From Amycolatopsis sp. 195334CR (GTDB lineage: Bacteria > Actinomycetota > Actinomycetes > Mycobacteriales > Pseudonocardiaceae), in contig NZ_JAFJMJ010000002.1 in assembly GCF_017309385.1 (NCBI RefSeq), positions 1,116,001 to 1,180,000 of the forward strand: DNA of 64,000 nucleotides, read 5' to 3'. The notes beneath the pieces were generated by a model that saw nothing but the letters and a program-made list of their open reading frames with translations, was not told the origin of the DNA and searched no databases. Shown in pieces: positions 42,074 to 50,167 of this stretch. The position numbers and the translations under genes are program-made. Positions within the stretch are counted from its first letter, which is position 1; the number at the start of each line of letters is the position of its first letter.

Positions 42074-42823
42074 TCAGGCGCGGGCCGCCGCCACGGTGGC
42101 GGTCAGCGCGGTCGCCACGACCGCGGTGTCCACCCCGCACGCCACCAACCGTACGCCGAGTCGCCACCAGCCTGCCACCGACTCGGCGCCGGGGGTGAAC
42201 ACCCCGGTGGCCACCCCGCTCGCGGTGGCCCGGCCGACCGCCCGCTCCAGCGCCTCGACCACCAGCGGGTGGCCGATCCGCCCCGGCACGCCGAGGGAGT
42301 GGGAAAGATCGACCGGGCCGAGGAAAACCCCGTCCAGGCCGGGCACGGCGAGGATCTCGTCGAGCTCGGCGAGTGCGGCGCGGCCCTCCACCATCACCAG
42401 CACCGCGACTTCGGCGTTGGCGGCGGCGTACCAGTTCTCCCGGTGGCCGAAGCCCGCGGCGCGAACATACGGATTCGCGCCGCGGTCGCCTTCGGGGGCG
42501 AACCTGGCCGCTCGGACAACCGCGGCCGCCTCCGCCGCCGAAGCCACCTGGGGCACGAGCACTCCGCTCGCACCGACGTCCAGCACCGCGCCGACGCACC
42601 ACGGATCCAGCGCGGGCACGCGGACCACCGCGTGCAGGCCGTGCGCGTTCGCGGCCAGCACGGCCCGGCGCACGTCGCCGAGCGCGTGGGGGCCGTGCTC
42701 CATGTCCACGATCACCACGTCGAACCCGGCGAGCGCGATCAGCTCGACGATCTCGGGGGAGGGGAGCAGGTTGAACGTGCCGAGCAGCCCGCCACCGGCC
42801 AGCCGGTCGCGCAGCCCGGTCAC
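42074..42823 (-). CDS. HpcH/HpaI-family class II aldolase
   Basis: A 249-aa metal-dependent aldolase of the HpcH/HpaI family. It has GTFNLLPSPEIVELIALAGFD, catalytic His43 in VDMEHGPHALGD, VVRVPALDPWCVGAVLDVGASGVLVPQV, the metal Glu in LVMVEGRAAL and Asp in FLGPVDLS. The family reversibly splits 4-hydroxy-2-oxo acids to pyruvate plus an aldehyde. If 5-fluoro-4-hydroxy-2-oxopentanoate is made here, this would give pyruvate and fluoroacetaldehyde, a route to fluoroacetate; the opposite use, building a C-C bond, is also possible. It overlaps adoK by 4 nt. Confidence 0.85.
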   Translation of the reverse strand: MTGLRDRLAGGGLLGTFNLLPSPEIVELIALAGFDVVIVDMEHGPHALGDVRRAVLAANAHGLHAVVRVPALDPWCVGAVLDVGASGVLVPQVASAAEAAAVVRAARFAPEGDRGANPYVRAAGFGHRENWYAAANAEVAVLVMVEGRAALAELDEILAVPGLDGVFLGPVDLSHSLGVPGRIGHPLVVEALERAVGRATASGVATGVFTPGAESVAGWWRLGVRLVACGVDTAVVATALTATVAAARA

Positions 42824-43860
42824 CGGTCGGCCACCAGCACCGGGGACTGCTTCGGGTGCCCGCCGAGCCTGCCCGCGGCGAGCGCGGTGGCCAGGTGCGG
42901 GGTGAGCTGCGCGGCCGGTGCCTTGCCGTACGCGCCGGCCAGCCGCTCCAGCAGGGTGGGGCCGTCCAGCCGGTACTCCGCGGTGCCCTTCGACTCCAGC
43001 ACGCAGGTGGCGACCAGGCAGCCGAGGCGCGCGGCCGCGGCGTGCGGCAGGCCCCAGTTCCGCGCGGCCAGGAACCCGGCGCGGAACCCGTCACCGGCAC
43101 CGGTCGGGTCCACCACCTCGGTGGCGGGCACCTCGCGCACGGTCGCCGACTGGCCCGGCGCGCCGTCGATCCTGGCCCCCGCCTCGCCGAGCGTGGTGAT
43201 CCAGGCGCCGACCGCGGAGAGCACCCGCGATTCGCTCCAGCCGGTCTTCTTCAGCAGCAGCGCGTGCTCGTACTCGTTGGTGAACAGGTACCGGGCGCCG
43301 TCGACCAGCCTGCGGATGTCCGCGCCGTCGAGCAGGGCGAGCTGCTGCGAGGGGTCCGCGGCGAAGGGCAGGCCGAGTTCCCGGCATTCGGCGGTGTGCG
43401 CGAGCATCGCGTCGGGCGCGTTGGCGCCGATCACCACCACGCCGATGCCCGGCACCCGCGCGGCCAGCTGCCGCAGGCTGATTCCGGCGGCGGCCGCCAT
43501 CGCCCCGGGGTGGAACGAGGCGATCTGGTTCTGCTCGGTGTCGGTGGTGCACCAGAAACGCGCGGTGTATTCGGTTTCGCTGACCAGCACCGCTTCGGTG
43601 TCCACGCCCTCGCGTTCGAGCCATTCCCGGTAGGCGCCGAAATCCTTGCCCGCGGCACCGGCGAGCAACGGGCGCTGCCCGAGCCTGCCCAGGCCGGTGG
43701 CGATGTTCGCGGCCACCCCGCCGTAGTGCACTTCGAGCTGGTCGGTCAGGAAGGACAGCGAGATTTTGTCCAGCTGACCGGGAATCAATTGCTCGGCGAA
43801 TTTCCCGGGGAAAGTCGCGAGGTGGTCGACCGCGATGGAACCCGTGACGACGATTCTCAT
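42820..43860 (-). CDS. adoK: Adenosine kinase, actinobacterial PfkB type
   Basis: A 346-aa ribokinase-like kinase closely matching, from memory, the Mycobacterium tuberculosis adenosine kinase: VTGSIAVDHLATFPGKFAEQL, LSFLTDQLEVHYGGVAANIATGLGRLG, TARFWCTTDTEQNQIASFHPGAM, FAADPSQQLALL and the catalytic DPTGAGDGFRAGF. It phosphorylates adenosine released by AhcY, returning it to AMP. With metK, apt and ahcY this closes the SAM cycle for the fluorinase. Start ATG at 43860. It is transcribed with the aldolase downstream, divergent from the methyltransferase. Confidence 0.9.
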   Translation of the reverse strand: MRIVVTGSIAVDHLATFPGKFAEQLIPGQLDKISLSFLTDQLEVHYGGVAANIATGLGRLGQRPLLAGAAGKDFGAYREWLEREGVDTEAVLVSETEYTARFWCTTDTEQNQIASFHPGAMAAAAGISLRQLAARVPGIGVVVIGANAPDAMLAHTAECRELGLPFAADPSQQLALLDGADIRRLVDGARYLFTNEYEHALLLKKTGWSESRVLSAVGAWITTLGEAGARIDGAPGQSATVREVPATEVVDPTGAGDGFRAGFLAARNWGLPHAAAARLGCLVATCVLESKGTAEYRLDGPTLLERLAGAYGKAPAAQLTPHLATALAAGRLGGHPKQSPVLVADR

Positions 43861-44043
43861 GCGGGCCAGTGTCCCCGGCCGGAGTGGCGCCCGGCATCGG
43901 CTGTTGGGTGCAGTGCGCGCTGTTACTTTGGGCGCCGCCGCTGACACGTTGGTCCGGGCCGAAGATGGCCGCAACCGTCGATTGTGGCCCCGCCGCGCCC
44001 TTCCTACGGTTGTCCCAGCGATGCCAACGGAAAGGGGCACAGT
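43861..44043. promoter_or_regulatory. Divergent promoter region of adoK and the methyltransferase operon
   Basis: A 183-nt gap controlling the adoK-aldolase pair and the long rightward operon. AAAGGGG lies 10 nt ahead of the methyltransferase GTG. No distinct repeat or box was recognised. Confidence 0.35.
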
Positions 44044-45051
44044 GTGTCCAGCACAAGGGCGGCCAAGCGGCTCACCGTGAAACGGCCGGCGTTCGCACTG
44101 TTCGAAGGCTACGCGGTGAGCAGCATCATCGCCTCCTTCGAGATGGCGGGATTGTTGCCCGCACTGGAATCGGCCGGGCTCGACGAGCAGGCCATCATCG
44201 ACCGCGACCCGGACGCGGCCGCGTTGCTGCGCGCCAGCCTGCGCTTCCTCGAACAGCGCTCGGTGGTGCTGCTCGACGACGGGGTGTACCGGCTTTCCTC
44301 GTACGGCCAGGAAGTCTGCCGCGACAAGGGTTACCTGGTCTGGCTGGTCGGCGGCTACGGCGAATCGCTGCGGCGGGTCGAGACCTTTCTCGGCGGCGGC
44401 AAGCGCTACGGCGAGGAGTACGTGCGCGACGGCAAGTGGGTGGCGGGCGGTGCCGCCATGCTCGGCGGCAAGGACGTGGTGCCCCAGGCCAAGGACCTGT
44501 TGCGGCAGATCGAGTTCGACCAGGTCGTCGACCTCGGCTGCGGGAACGCGCGGCTGCTCATCTCGATCTGCCGGGAGAACGGTGCCCGGGGCGTGGGCAT
44601 CGACATCAGCCCGGAAGCCTGCGCCGACGCGAAGGTGGCCGTGGCCGCCGCGGGCCTGACCGACGAGGTGGTGATCACCCAGGCGGACGCGGGCGAGATC
44701 AAGGAGATCGAGGCCCTCCCCAGCGCGAACCTGGTGGTGACCTTCTTCCTGCTGCACGAAATCCTGGCCCAGGGCCGGGATGTGCTCGCGGACTACCTCA
44801 CGGATCTGTCGAACACCCTGCCGCGCGGTGCCAGCCTGCTGATCGCGGAGGTGGAACCGGCCACCGGCGAGCGCGACGCGCACGAGTGGTTCACCCCCGA
44901 GTTCACCTACGTGCACGCGTTGATGCGGCAGATCCTGCTGCCCGCCGAGGAGTGGGTGGCCGTGCTGGAGCAGAGCGGGTTCGTGGTGCGTTCGGTGCAG
45001 CGCAACGACATGCCGGGCGGCATCCTCCTGCTCGCCCAGACGGCGCGGTGA
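44044..45051 (+). CDS. SAM-dependent methyltransferase, 2-oxo-acid C-methyltransferase-like
   Basis: A 335-aa class I methyltransferase with an N-terminal helical, winged-helix-like part (FEGYAVSSIIASFEMAGLLPALE, then LRFLEQRSVVLLDDGVYRLSSYG) and the SAM-binding motif I VVDLGCGNARLL. GGYGESLRRVE, FFLLHEILAQG and FTYVHALMRQILLP resemble, from memory, the 2-ketoarginine and 2-oxo-acid methyltransferases used for beta-methylated amino acids. A plausible substrate is the C3 of 5-fluoro-4-hydroxy-2-oxopentanoate, giving a branched chain (inference). An O-methyltransferase is the main alternative. The GTG at 44044 has AAAGG 10 nt upstream; it overlaps the next gene by 4 nt. Confidence 0.78.
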   Translation: MSSTRAAKRLTVKRPAFALFEGYAVSSIIASFEMAGLLPALESAGLDEQAIIDRDPDAAALLRASLRFLEQRSVVLLDDGVYRLSSYGQEVCRDKGYLVWLVGGYGESLRRVETFLGGGKRYGEEYVRDGKWVAGGAAMLGGKDVVPQAKDLLRQIEFDQVVDLGCGNARLLISICRENGARGVGIDISPEACADAKVAVAAAGLTDEVVITQADAGEIKEIEALPSANLVVTFFLLHEILAQGRDVLADYLTDLSNTLPRGASLLIAEVEPATGERDAHEWFTPEFTYVHALMRQILLPAEEWVAVLEQSGFVVRSVQRNDMPGGILLLAQTAR

Positions 45052-45563
45052 GCGCGGTGGGCACGCGGGGCTACCGCCTCCTCGCCGACGACGCCACGCG
45101 CATCGGCGACGACGCGCTGGTGACCGGTCCGGTGAAGCTGGCCGGGAAAACCCGGCTGCGCCCGGTGTTCGCGTTCGTGCTCGGGGACGAGCTGCCCCCG
45201 GACGCGGCACCGGGCGCGGTCGAACGGGCGGTCGGCGCGGTGTTCCCGGCGGTGGAGTTCGCCGGCCCGGACGGTTCGAGGTACGTGCTCGGCGAGCGCG
45301 CCGTCGAACTCCCGCCGTCCGGGCCGGTCGCGCTCTGGCAGGAGGGGTCCGAAGTGGACGCCCACCTGCCGGAGGACTTCGGCGACCTGACCGGAGGGCT
45401 GGTCGAACTGGCCGGGCGGTCGCACGGCCTGCGCCCGGGGGAGGTGGCGGTGATCGGGTCCCGGCGGCCGGGTCCCGGACCGGTGGCGAAACCGGGCACG
45501 GTGCACCTGCAGGGCCCGGGTTCCGCCACGGTGATCACCCGGACCGAAGGAGCGGCGCGATGA
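45048..45563 (+). CDS. Degenerate fumarylacetoacetase/2-keto-4-pentenoate hydratase-like protein
   Basis: A 171-aa protein that matches only the C-terminal two thirds of the hydratase encoded next door: RPVFAFVLGDELP to EGELAFLIGRPLS, AVERAVGAVFPAVEF to AVAASIEVID, and LRPGEVAVIGSRRPGPGPVAKPG to LAPGDIVLSGSLGPSLPVGEG. The two leading metal-ligand Glu residues of hydratases are replaced (Arg38 and Val40), so it should not be active alone. Homologous hydratase and decarboxylase subunits form complexes in meta-cleavage pathways, so a structural or gating partner of the next protein is likely (inference). Coupled by 4-nt overlaps on both sides. Confidence 0.72.
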   Translation: MSAVGTRGYRLLADDATRIGDDALVTGPVKLAGKTRLRPVFAFVLGDELPPDAAPGAVERAVGAVFPAVEFAGPDGSRYVLGERAVELPPSGPVALWQEGSEVDAHLPEDFGDLTGGLVELAGRSHGLRPGEVAVIGSRRPGPGPVAKPGTVHLQGPGSATVITRTEGAAR

Positions 45564-46372
45564 CCGCGGTGCAAGAGGCCACCCAGGACACTGTGGACAG
45601 TCTGGCGCGCAGGCTGGACGACGCCTGGGAGAACCGGGTGAGCGTGCCGCCGCTGAGCGAGTCCGAGGGGCTGGTCTCGGCGGAGCTGGCCTACCGGATC
45701 CAGACCCGGTGGAGCGAGCTGCGGCAGGCCGAGCACGGCGACCGGGTGATCGGCCGCAAGATCGGGCTGACCAGCCTGGCGATGCAGCAGCAGATGGGCG
45801 TGGACGAACCGGACTACGGCTCGCTGTGGAGTTCGCGCCACTTCCCGGCCACGGCGGGGCGCGCCACGCTGCCGTCCGCGGTGTTCCTGCAACCGCGGGC
45901 GGAGGGCGAACTGGCGTTCCTGATCGGCAGGCCGCTGAGCGGCTGGCCGATCACCACCCAGGACGTGCTCGCGGCCACCGACGCGGTGGCCGCGAGCATC
46001 GAGGTGATCGACAGCCGGATCACCGACTTCCGCATCGCGCTGACCGACACGGTGGCCGACAACGCCTCCTACGGCGCGGTGGTGCTCGGCCCGTGGAGCA
46101 CCGCGCTGCGCTCGGCGGACCTGCGCACCATCGGCATGCTGATCCACCGCAACGGCGAACCGGTGGTGCACAGCGCGGGGGCGGCGGCACTGGGCAACCC
46201 GGCGCGCTCGGTGGCCTGGCTCGCGCGGCGGCTGGACCAGCTCGGCACCCCGCTGGCCCCGGGCGACATCGTGCTCTCCGGCTCGCTCGGCCCGTCGCTG
46301 CCGGTGGGCGAAGGGGACGTGTTCACCGTGGAAACCCACGGCCTGCCCCCGCTGTTCGCGCTCTTCAGCTGA
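45560..46372 (+). CDS. 2-keto-4-pentenoate hydratase (MhpD-like), fumarylacetoacetase family
   Basis: A 270-aa hydratase with the fumarylacetoacetase-family fold. The metal ligands are intact: Glu115 and Glu117 (RAEGELAFLIG) and Glu148 (SIEVIDSR), plus Lys67 in GRKIGLTS and LSGSLGP near the C-terminus. MhpD adds water to 2-hydroxypentadienoate to give 4-hydroxy-2-oxopentanoate. The predicted fluorinated intermediate is exactly such a 4-hydroxy-2-oxo acid, so the reverse reaction (dehydration) would fit the pathway; that is inference. It is coupled to the degenerate partner and followed 96 nt later by ileS. Confidence 0.85.
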   Translation: MTAVQEATQDTVDSLARRLDDAWENRVSVPPLSESEGLVSAELAYRIQTRWSELRQAEHGDRVIGRKIGLTSLAMQQQMGVDEPDYGSLWSSRHFPATAGRATLPSAVFLQPRAEGELAFLIGRPLSGWPITTQDVLAATDAVAASIEVIDSRITDFRIALTDTVADNASYGAVVLGPWSTALRSADLRTIGMLIHRNGEPVVHSAGAAALGNPARSVAWLARRLDQLGTPLAPGDIVLSGSLGPSLPVGEGDVFTVETHGLPPLFALFS

Positions 46373-46468
46373 GCGGGAAGTGGACAAGAATCTTCAAGAC
46401 CGCGGGTCCCGCGCGCGCCTAGTATCCGCAGGCCGACCCCCCTGACCAGGAGAATGCGAGGACCCTCG

Positions 46469-49400
46469 GTGCCGTTCGAGAGCGTCGACGCCCAGCCGGA
46501 TTTCGTCGCGATGGAGGAGCGGGTGCTCCAGCGCTGGAGCACCCGCGACGTCGTCCGGCGCTCGCTCGAAGCGGGCGCGGCCGACGCGCCGCTGCTGCGG
46601 TGCTACGAAGGTCCGCCGACGGCCAACGGCAAGCCCGGCGTGCACCACGTCGAAGCCAGGGTGTTCAAGGACGTGCTGCCGCGGTACTTCGCGCTCAAGG
46701 GGTACCGCGTGCCGAGGCGCGCGGGCTGGGACTGCCACGGCATCCCGGTCGAGCTGGAGGTCGAGCGGCAGCTGGGCATCGGCAGCAAACCGGAGATCGA
46801 GCGGTTCGGCGTGGCCGGGTTCAACGAGCGCTGCCGCCGTTCGGTCACCGACTACGTGGGCGAGTGGGAGCGGCTGACCCGGAGGATCGGCTACTGGGTC
46901 GACCTCGGCGACCCCTACCGCACGATGGACACCGCCTACGTCGAAAGCGTCTGGTGGTCGCTGAAGACGATCTTCGACCGCGGCCAGCTCTACCAGGACT
47001 ACCGCATCGTGCCCTACTGCACGCGCTGCGGCACCACCCTGTCCGACCACGAGGTGGCGCAGGGCTACGCCGAAACCGAGGACCTGAGCGTCTACACCCG
47101 GCTGCCGCTGCTGACCGGGCCGCTGGCCGGTGCCTCGCTGCTGGTGTGGACCACCATGCCGTGGACGGTGATCTTCAGCAGCCTCGCGGTGGTCGGCGCG
47201 GACATCCACTACGTGCTCGCGCGTGGCGGGCGCGCGGGGGACAACGAGGTGGTGCTCGCCGCCGAACGCGTCGAGGTGGTGCTCGGCGAGGGCGCCGAGG
47301 TGCTGCGCGACGTGGCGGTCGAGGAACTGCTCGGCGCGCGCTACCAGGCCCCGTTCGACCTCGTCGGCCCCGGCTCGCCCGCCGACCCGGACGGTGATCC
47401 GGAGTCGTGGCGGTTCGTCGTGCTCGGCGACTTCGTCAGCACCAGCACCGGCAGCGGGATCGTCAGCACGGCCCCCGCCTACGGTGAGGACGACATGCGG
47501 GTGGCCAAGGCCAACGGCGTGGCCGTGGTCAACGGGGTGGACGCGGCGGGGTACCTCGACCACCGGCTCGGCCCGTTCGCCGGCCTGTACATCCGCGACG
47601 CCAGCGAACTGGTCGTCGAGCGGTTGCGCGAGAATGGCCTGGCCGTGCTGACCGAGCTGTACCCGCACTCGTTCCCGTTCTGCTGGCGGTGTGACACCCC
47701 GCTGGTCTACTACGCCAAGCTGTGCTGGTTCATCGCCACCACGGACCTGCGCGAGCGGCTGGTCGCCGACAACGCCGAGGTGGACTGGCGCCCGGAGCAC
47801 ATCCGGACCGGCCGCTACGGCGACTGGCTGGCGGGCAACGTCGACTGGGCGGTCTCGAGGGAACGCTACTGGGGCACGCCGCTCCCGTTGTGGCGCTGCG
47901 ATTCCGGCGAGCACGTGGTGGCGATCGGGTCGCTGGCCGAGCTGGGCGAGCGGACCGGCACCGACCTGTCCGCGCTCGACCCGCACCGGCCCTACGTCGA
48001 CGACATCAGCTTCGGCTGCGAGTCCTGCGACGGCACCATGCACCGCGTGCCGGAGGTCATCGACGCCTGGTACGACTCGGGTTCGATGCCGTTCGCGCAG
48101 TACGGCTACCCGCACGTGGCCGGCAGCCACGAGCGGTTCACCGAGATGTTCCCGGCCGACTTCACCGCCGAGGCGATCGACCAGACCCGCGGCTGGTGGT
48201 ACTCGCTGCAGAGCGTCTCCACCCTCCTTTTCGGACGGACGAGCTATCGGCGGGCGCTGTGCCTCGGCCACATCGTGGACGAGTCCGGCCGGAAGATGTC
48301 GAAGTCGGCGGGCAACGCGCTGGACCCGTGGGAGCTGATCGACGGGTACGGCGCGGACGCGCTGCGCTGGCTGCTGCTGGCCGAAGGCAGCCCGTGGCAG
48401 TCGCGCCGGGTCGGTGGCGAGGCGCTGCACAAGGTCACCCGCAAACTGCTGATGACGGTCTGGAACACCTACTACTTCCTCACCACCTACGCCCGGCTGG
48501 CGGGCTGGACCCCGGACCAGGAGGCACCGCCGCCCGCCGAGCGGCCGGTGCTGGACCGCTACCTGCTGGCCGATCTGGCCGCCACCGTGTCCGAAGTGGA
48601 CGAAGCGATGGCCGGGTACGACGTGACCCGGGCCGCCCGGCGGATCAGCGCCTTCGTCGAGGACCTGTCCAACTGGTACGTCCGGCGCAGCCGGGAACGG
48701 TTCTGGCAGGGCGAACGCGGCGAGCTGCCCGCCGACGCCCGCGCCGCGTTCGCCACCCTGTACACCGGGGTGACCACGCTGGCCGGACTGCTCGCGCCGT
48801 TCACCCCGTTCCTCGCCGACGAGATCCACGAGAACCTGGTGCGCCCGTTCACCGCGGACGCCCCGGATTCGGTGCACCTCGGTGCTTTCCCGGTGCCCGA
48901 CGCCGCGGTGGCGGACCCGGACCTGCGGGCGGCGATGGCGGTGGCCAGGAAGCTGGTCAGCCTCGGCCGGGACGCCCGCACCACGGCGTCGGTGCCGGTG
49001 CGCGTGCCGTTGCGCCAGGCGGTGGTGACCGTGCCCGGTGACCTGCGCGCGCACTTCGGCGTGATCCGCGAGGTGGTCGCCGCGGAGCTCAACGTCAAGG
49101 AGATCGTGGCCGCGTCGCCGGAGAACGGGCACCTGGTCGAGTACACGCTCAAGCCGAACTTCCGCGAGCTGGGCAGGATCTTCGGCAAGCGGACGCAGGC
49201 GGCCGCCGCGGCGGTCCGCGCGCTGGACGCGGCCGAGGCCGTGGCGCGCCTGACCGAAAAGGGCTCGCTGCTGATCGAGGTCGAAGGCGAGGCCACGGAG
49301 ATCGGCCGTGAAACGGTGCAGGTGATCGAGGCGGCCGCGACCGGCTGGCAGGTGTCCTCCGACGGCACCTCCAGTGTGGCGCTCGACGTCACCGTGGACC

Positions 49401-49687
49401 GCGAACTGCGGCTGGAAGGCCTTTCCCGGGAATTCATCAGGACGCTCAACGAAATGCGCAAGCGGCGTGGTTACGAAATCGCCGACAAGGTGCGGCTCGG
49501 CGTGGCCGTCGAACACGATCCGAATGGCGATCTGGCGGCCATGCTGAACACCCACGCCGAGGAGATCCGCGGTGGGGTCAGGGCGGCCGCGTTCGGCCGT
49601 GAAATCGGGGAAGGCGGGGCGGAAAGCCTGCCACTGGCGGACGGGAGCGTGCTGGTCGAACTGCGGGTCCTCACCCCATCGAGCTGA
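46469..49687 (+). CDS. ileS: Isoleucyl-tRNA synthetase with altered editing site
   Basis: A 1072-aa class I IleRS. ATP motifs are PPTANGKPGVHH (residues 49-60, HIGH) and KMSKS in GRKMSKSAGN. The zinc Cys (CTRCG, CWRCD), connective and anticodon domains are present, so charging is expected. In the CP1 editing domain the usual WTTTPWTLxSN reads WTTMPWTVIFS (Met230, Ser237 for Asn), and the usual VHxAP reads VSTAP (Ser333 for the editing His); Asp342 is kept. A synthetase in the middle of a biosynthetic operon is a usual sign of self-resistance, here to an isoleucine-like compound. Start GTG at 46469 with GAGGA 8 nt upstream. Confidence 0.92.
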   Translation: MPFESVDAQPDFVAMEERVLQRWSTRDVVRRSLEAGAADAPLLRCYEGPPTANGKPGVHHVEARVFKDVLPRYFALKGYRVPRRAGWDCHGIPVELEVERQLGIGSKPEIERFGVAGFNERCRRSVTDYVGEWERLTRRIGYWVDLGDPYRTMDTAYVESVWWSLKTIFDRGQLYQDYRIVPYCTRCGTTLSDHEVAQGYAETEDLSVYTRLPLLTGPLAGASLLVWTTMPWTVIFSSLAVVGADIHYVLARGGRAGDNEVVLAAERVEVVLGEGAEVLRDVAVEELLGARYQAPFDLVGPGSPADPDGDPESWRFVVLGDFVSTSTGSGIVSTAPAYGEDDMRVAKANGVAVVNGVDAAGYLDHRLGPFAGLYIRDASELVVERLRENGLAVLTELYPHSFPFCWRCDTPLVYYAKLCWFIATTDLRERLVADNAEVDWRPEHIRTGRYGDWLAGNVDWAVSRERYWGTPLPLWRCDSGEHVVAIGSLAELGERTGTDLSALDPHRPYVDDISFGCESCDGTMHRVPEVIDAWYDSGSMPFAQYGYPHVAGSHERFTEMFPADFTAEAIDQTRGWWYSLQSVSTLLFGRTSYRRALCLGHIVDESGRKMSKSAGNALDPWELIDGYGADALRWLLLAEGSPWQSRRVGGEALHKVTRKLLMTVWNTYYFLTTYARLAGWTPDQEAPPPAERPVLDRYLLADLAATVSEVDEAMAGYDVTRAARRISAFVEDLSNWYVRRSRERFWQGERGELPADARAAFATLYTGVTTLAGLLAPFTPFLADEIHENLVRPFTADAPDSVHLGAFPVPDAAVADPDLRAAMAVARKLVSLGRDARTTASVPVRVPLRQAVVTVPGDLRAHFGVIREVVAAELNVKEIVAASPENGHLVEYTLKPNFRELGRIFGKRTQAAAAAVRALDAAEAVARLTEKGSLLIEVEGEATEIGRETVQVIEAAATGWQVSSDGTSSVALDVTVDRELRLEGLSREFIRTLNEMRKRRGYEIADKVRLGVAVEHDPNGDLAAMLNTHAEEIRGGVRAAAFGREIGEGGAESLPLADGSVLVELRVLTPSS

Positions 49688-49786
49688 CGGGAGCCGGGTC
49701 GGTGAAACGGGCTACTCCCTTGGTCGCATTTACCGCACCGGGGCGCGCGGTTAGCCTGGAATTGTCGAAAAAGCCCGGAGAATGGA

Positions 49787-50167
49787 ATGGTCATGCGAGT
49801 TGCGCGGGAAAACGGGTCGATTTCACCGGCGAAGGTGTGGGACGGCGTCACGGTGCGCGTGGTGCACGGGGAACTGGTGTCGATGGCCATCGCCGAACTG
49901 GCGCCGGGCGTGGTGGTGCCCCAGCACCAGCACGTGAACGAGCAGATCGGCGTGGTGCTGGAGGGTTCGGCCTCGTTCGTCGCCGAGGGCGAGACGGTGG
50001 AGCTGACCGCGGGCGGCACCTACCGGCTGCTCGCCAACGTGCCGCACGAGGTGCGCGTCGGCGAGGACGGCGCGGTGTTCGTGGAATGCTTCTCGCCGGT
50101 GCGCGAGGACTGGAAGTCGCTGCCGCCGGCCGAAGACGCCGAGCTCCGATGGCCACCCGCGAAATAA
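49787..50167 (+). CDS. Small cupin-domain protein
   Basis: A 126-aa single-cupin protein. The metal motif is HQHVNEQIGVVLEGSA (two His and a Glu) and the second-half His is in ANVPHEVR, so an iron or manganese site is likely. Proteins of this type act as isomerases, dioxygenases or simply bind small molecules; which one is not visible. It starts 99 nt after ileS with GGAG 7 nt upstream and overlaps the oxidoreductase gene by 19 nt. Unassigned in the pathway; a tautomerase or epimerase role is possible but unsupported. Confidence 0.7.
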   Translation: MVMRVARENGSISPAKVWDGVTVRVVHGELVSMAIAELAPGVVVPQHQHVNEQIGVVLEGSASFVAEGETVELTAGGTYRLLANVPHEVRVGEDGAVFVECFSPVREDWKSLPPAEDAELRWPPAK

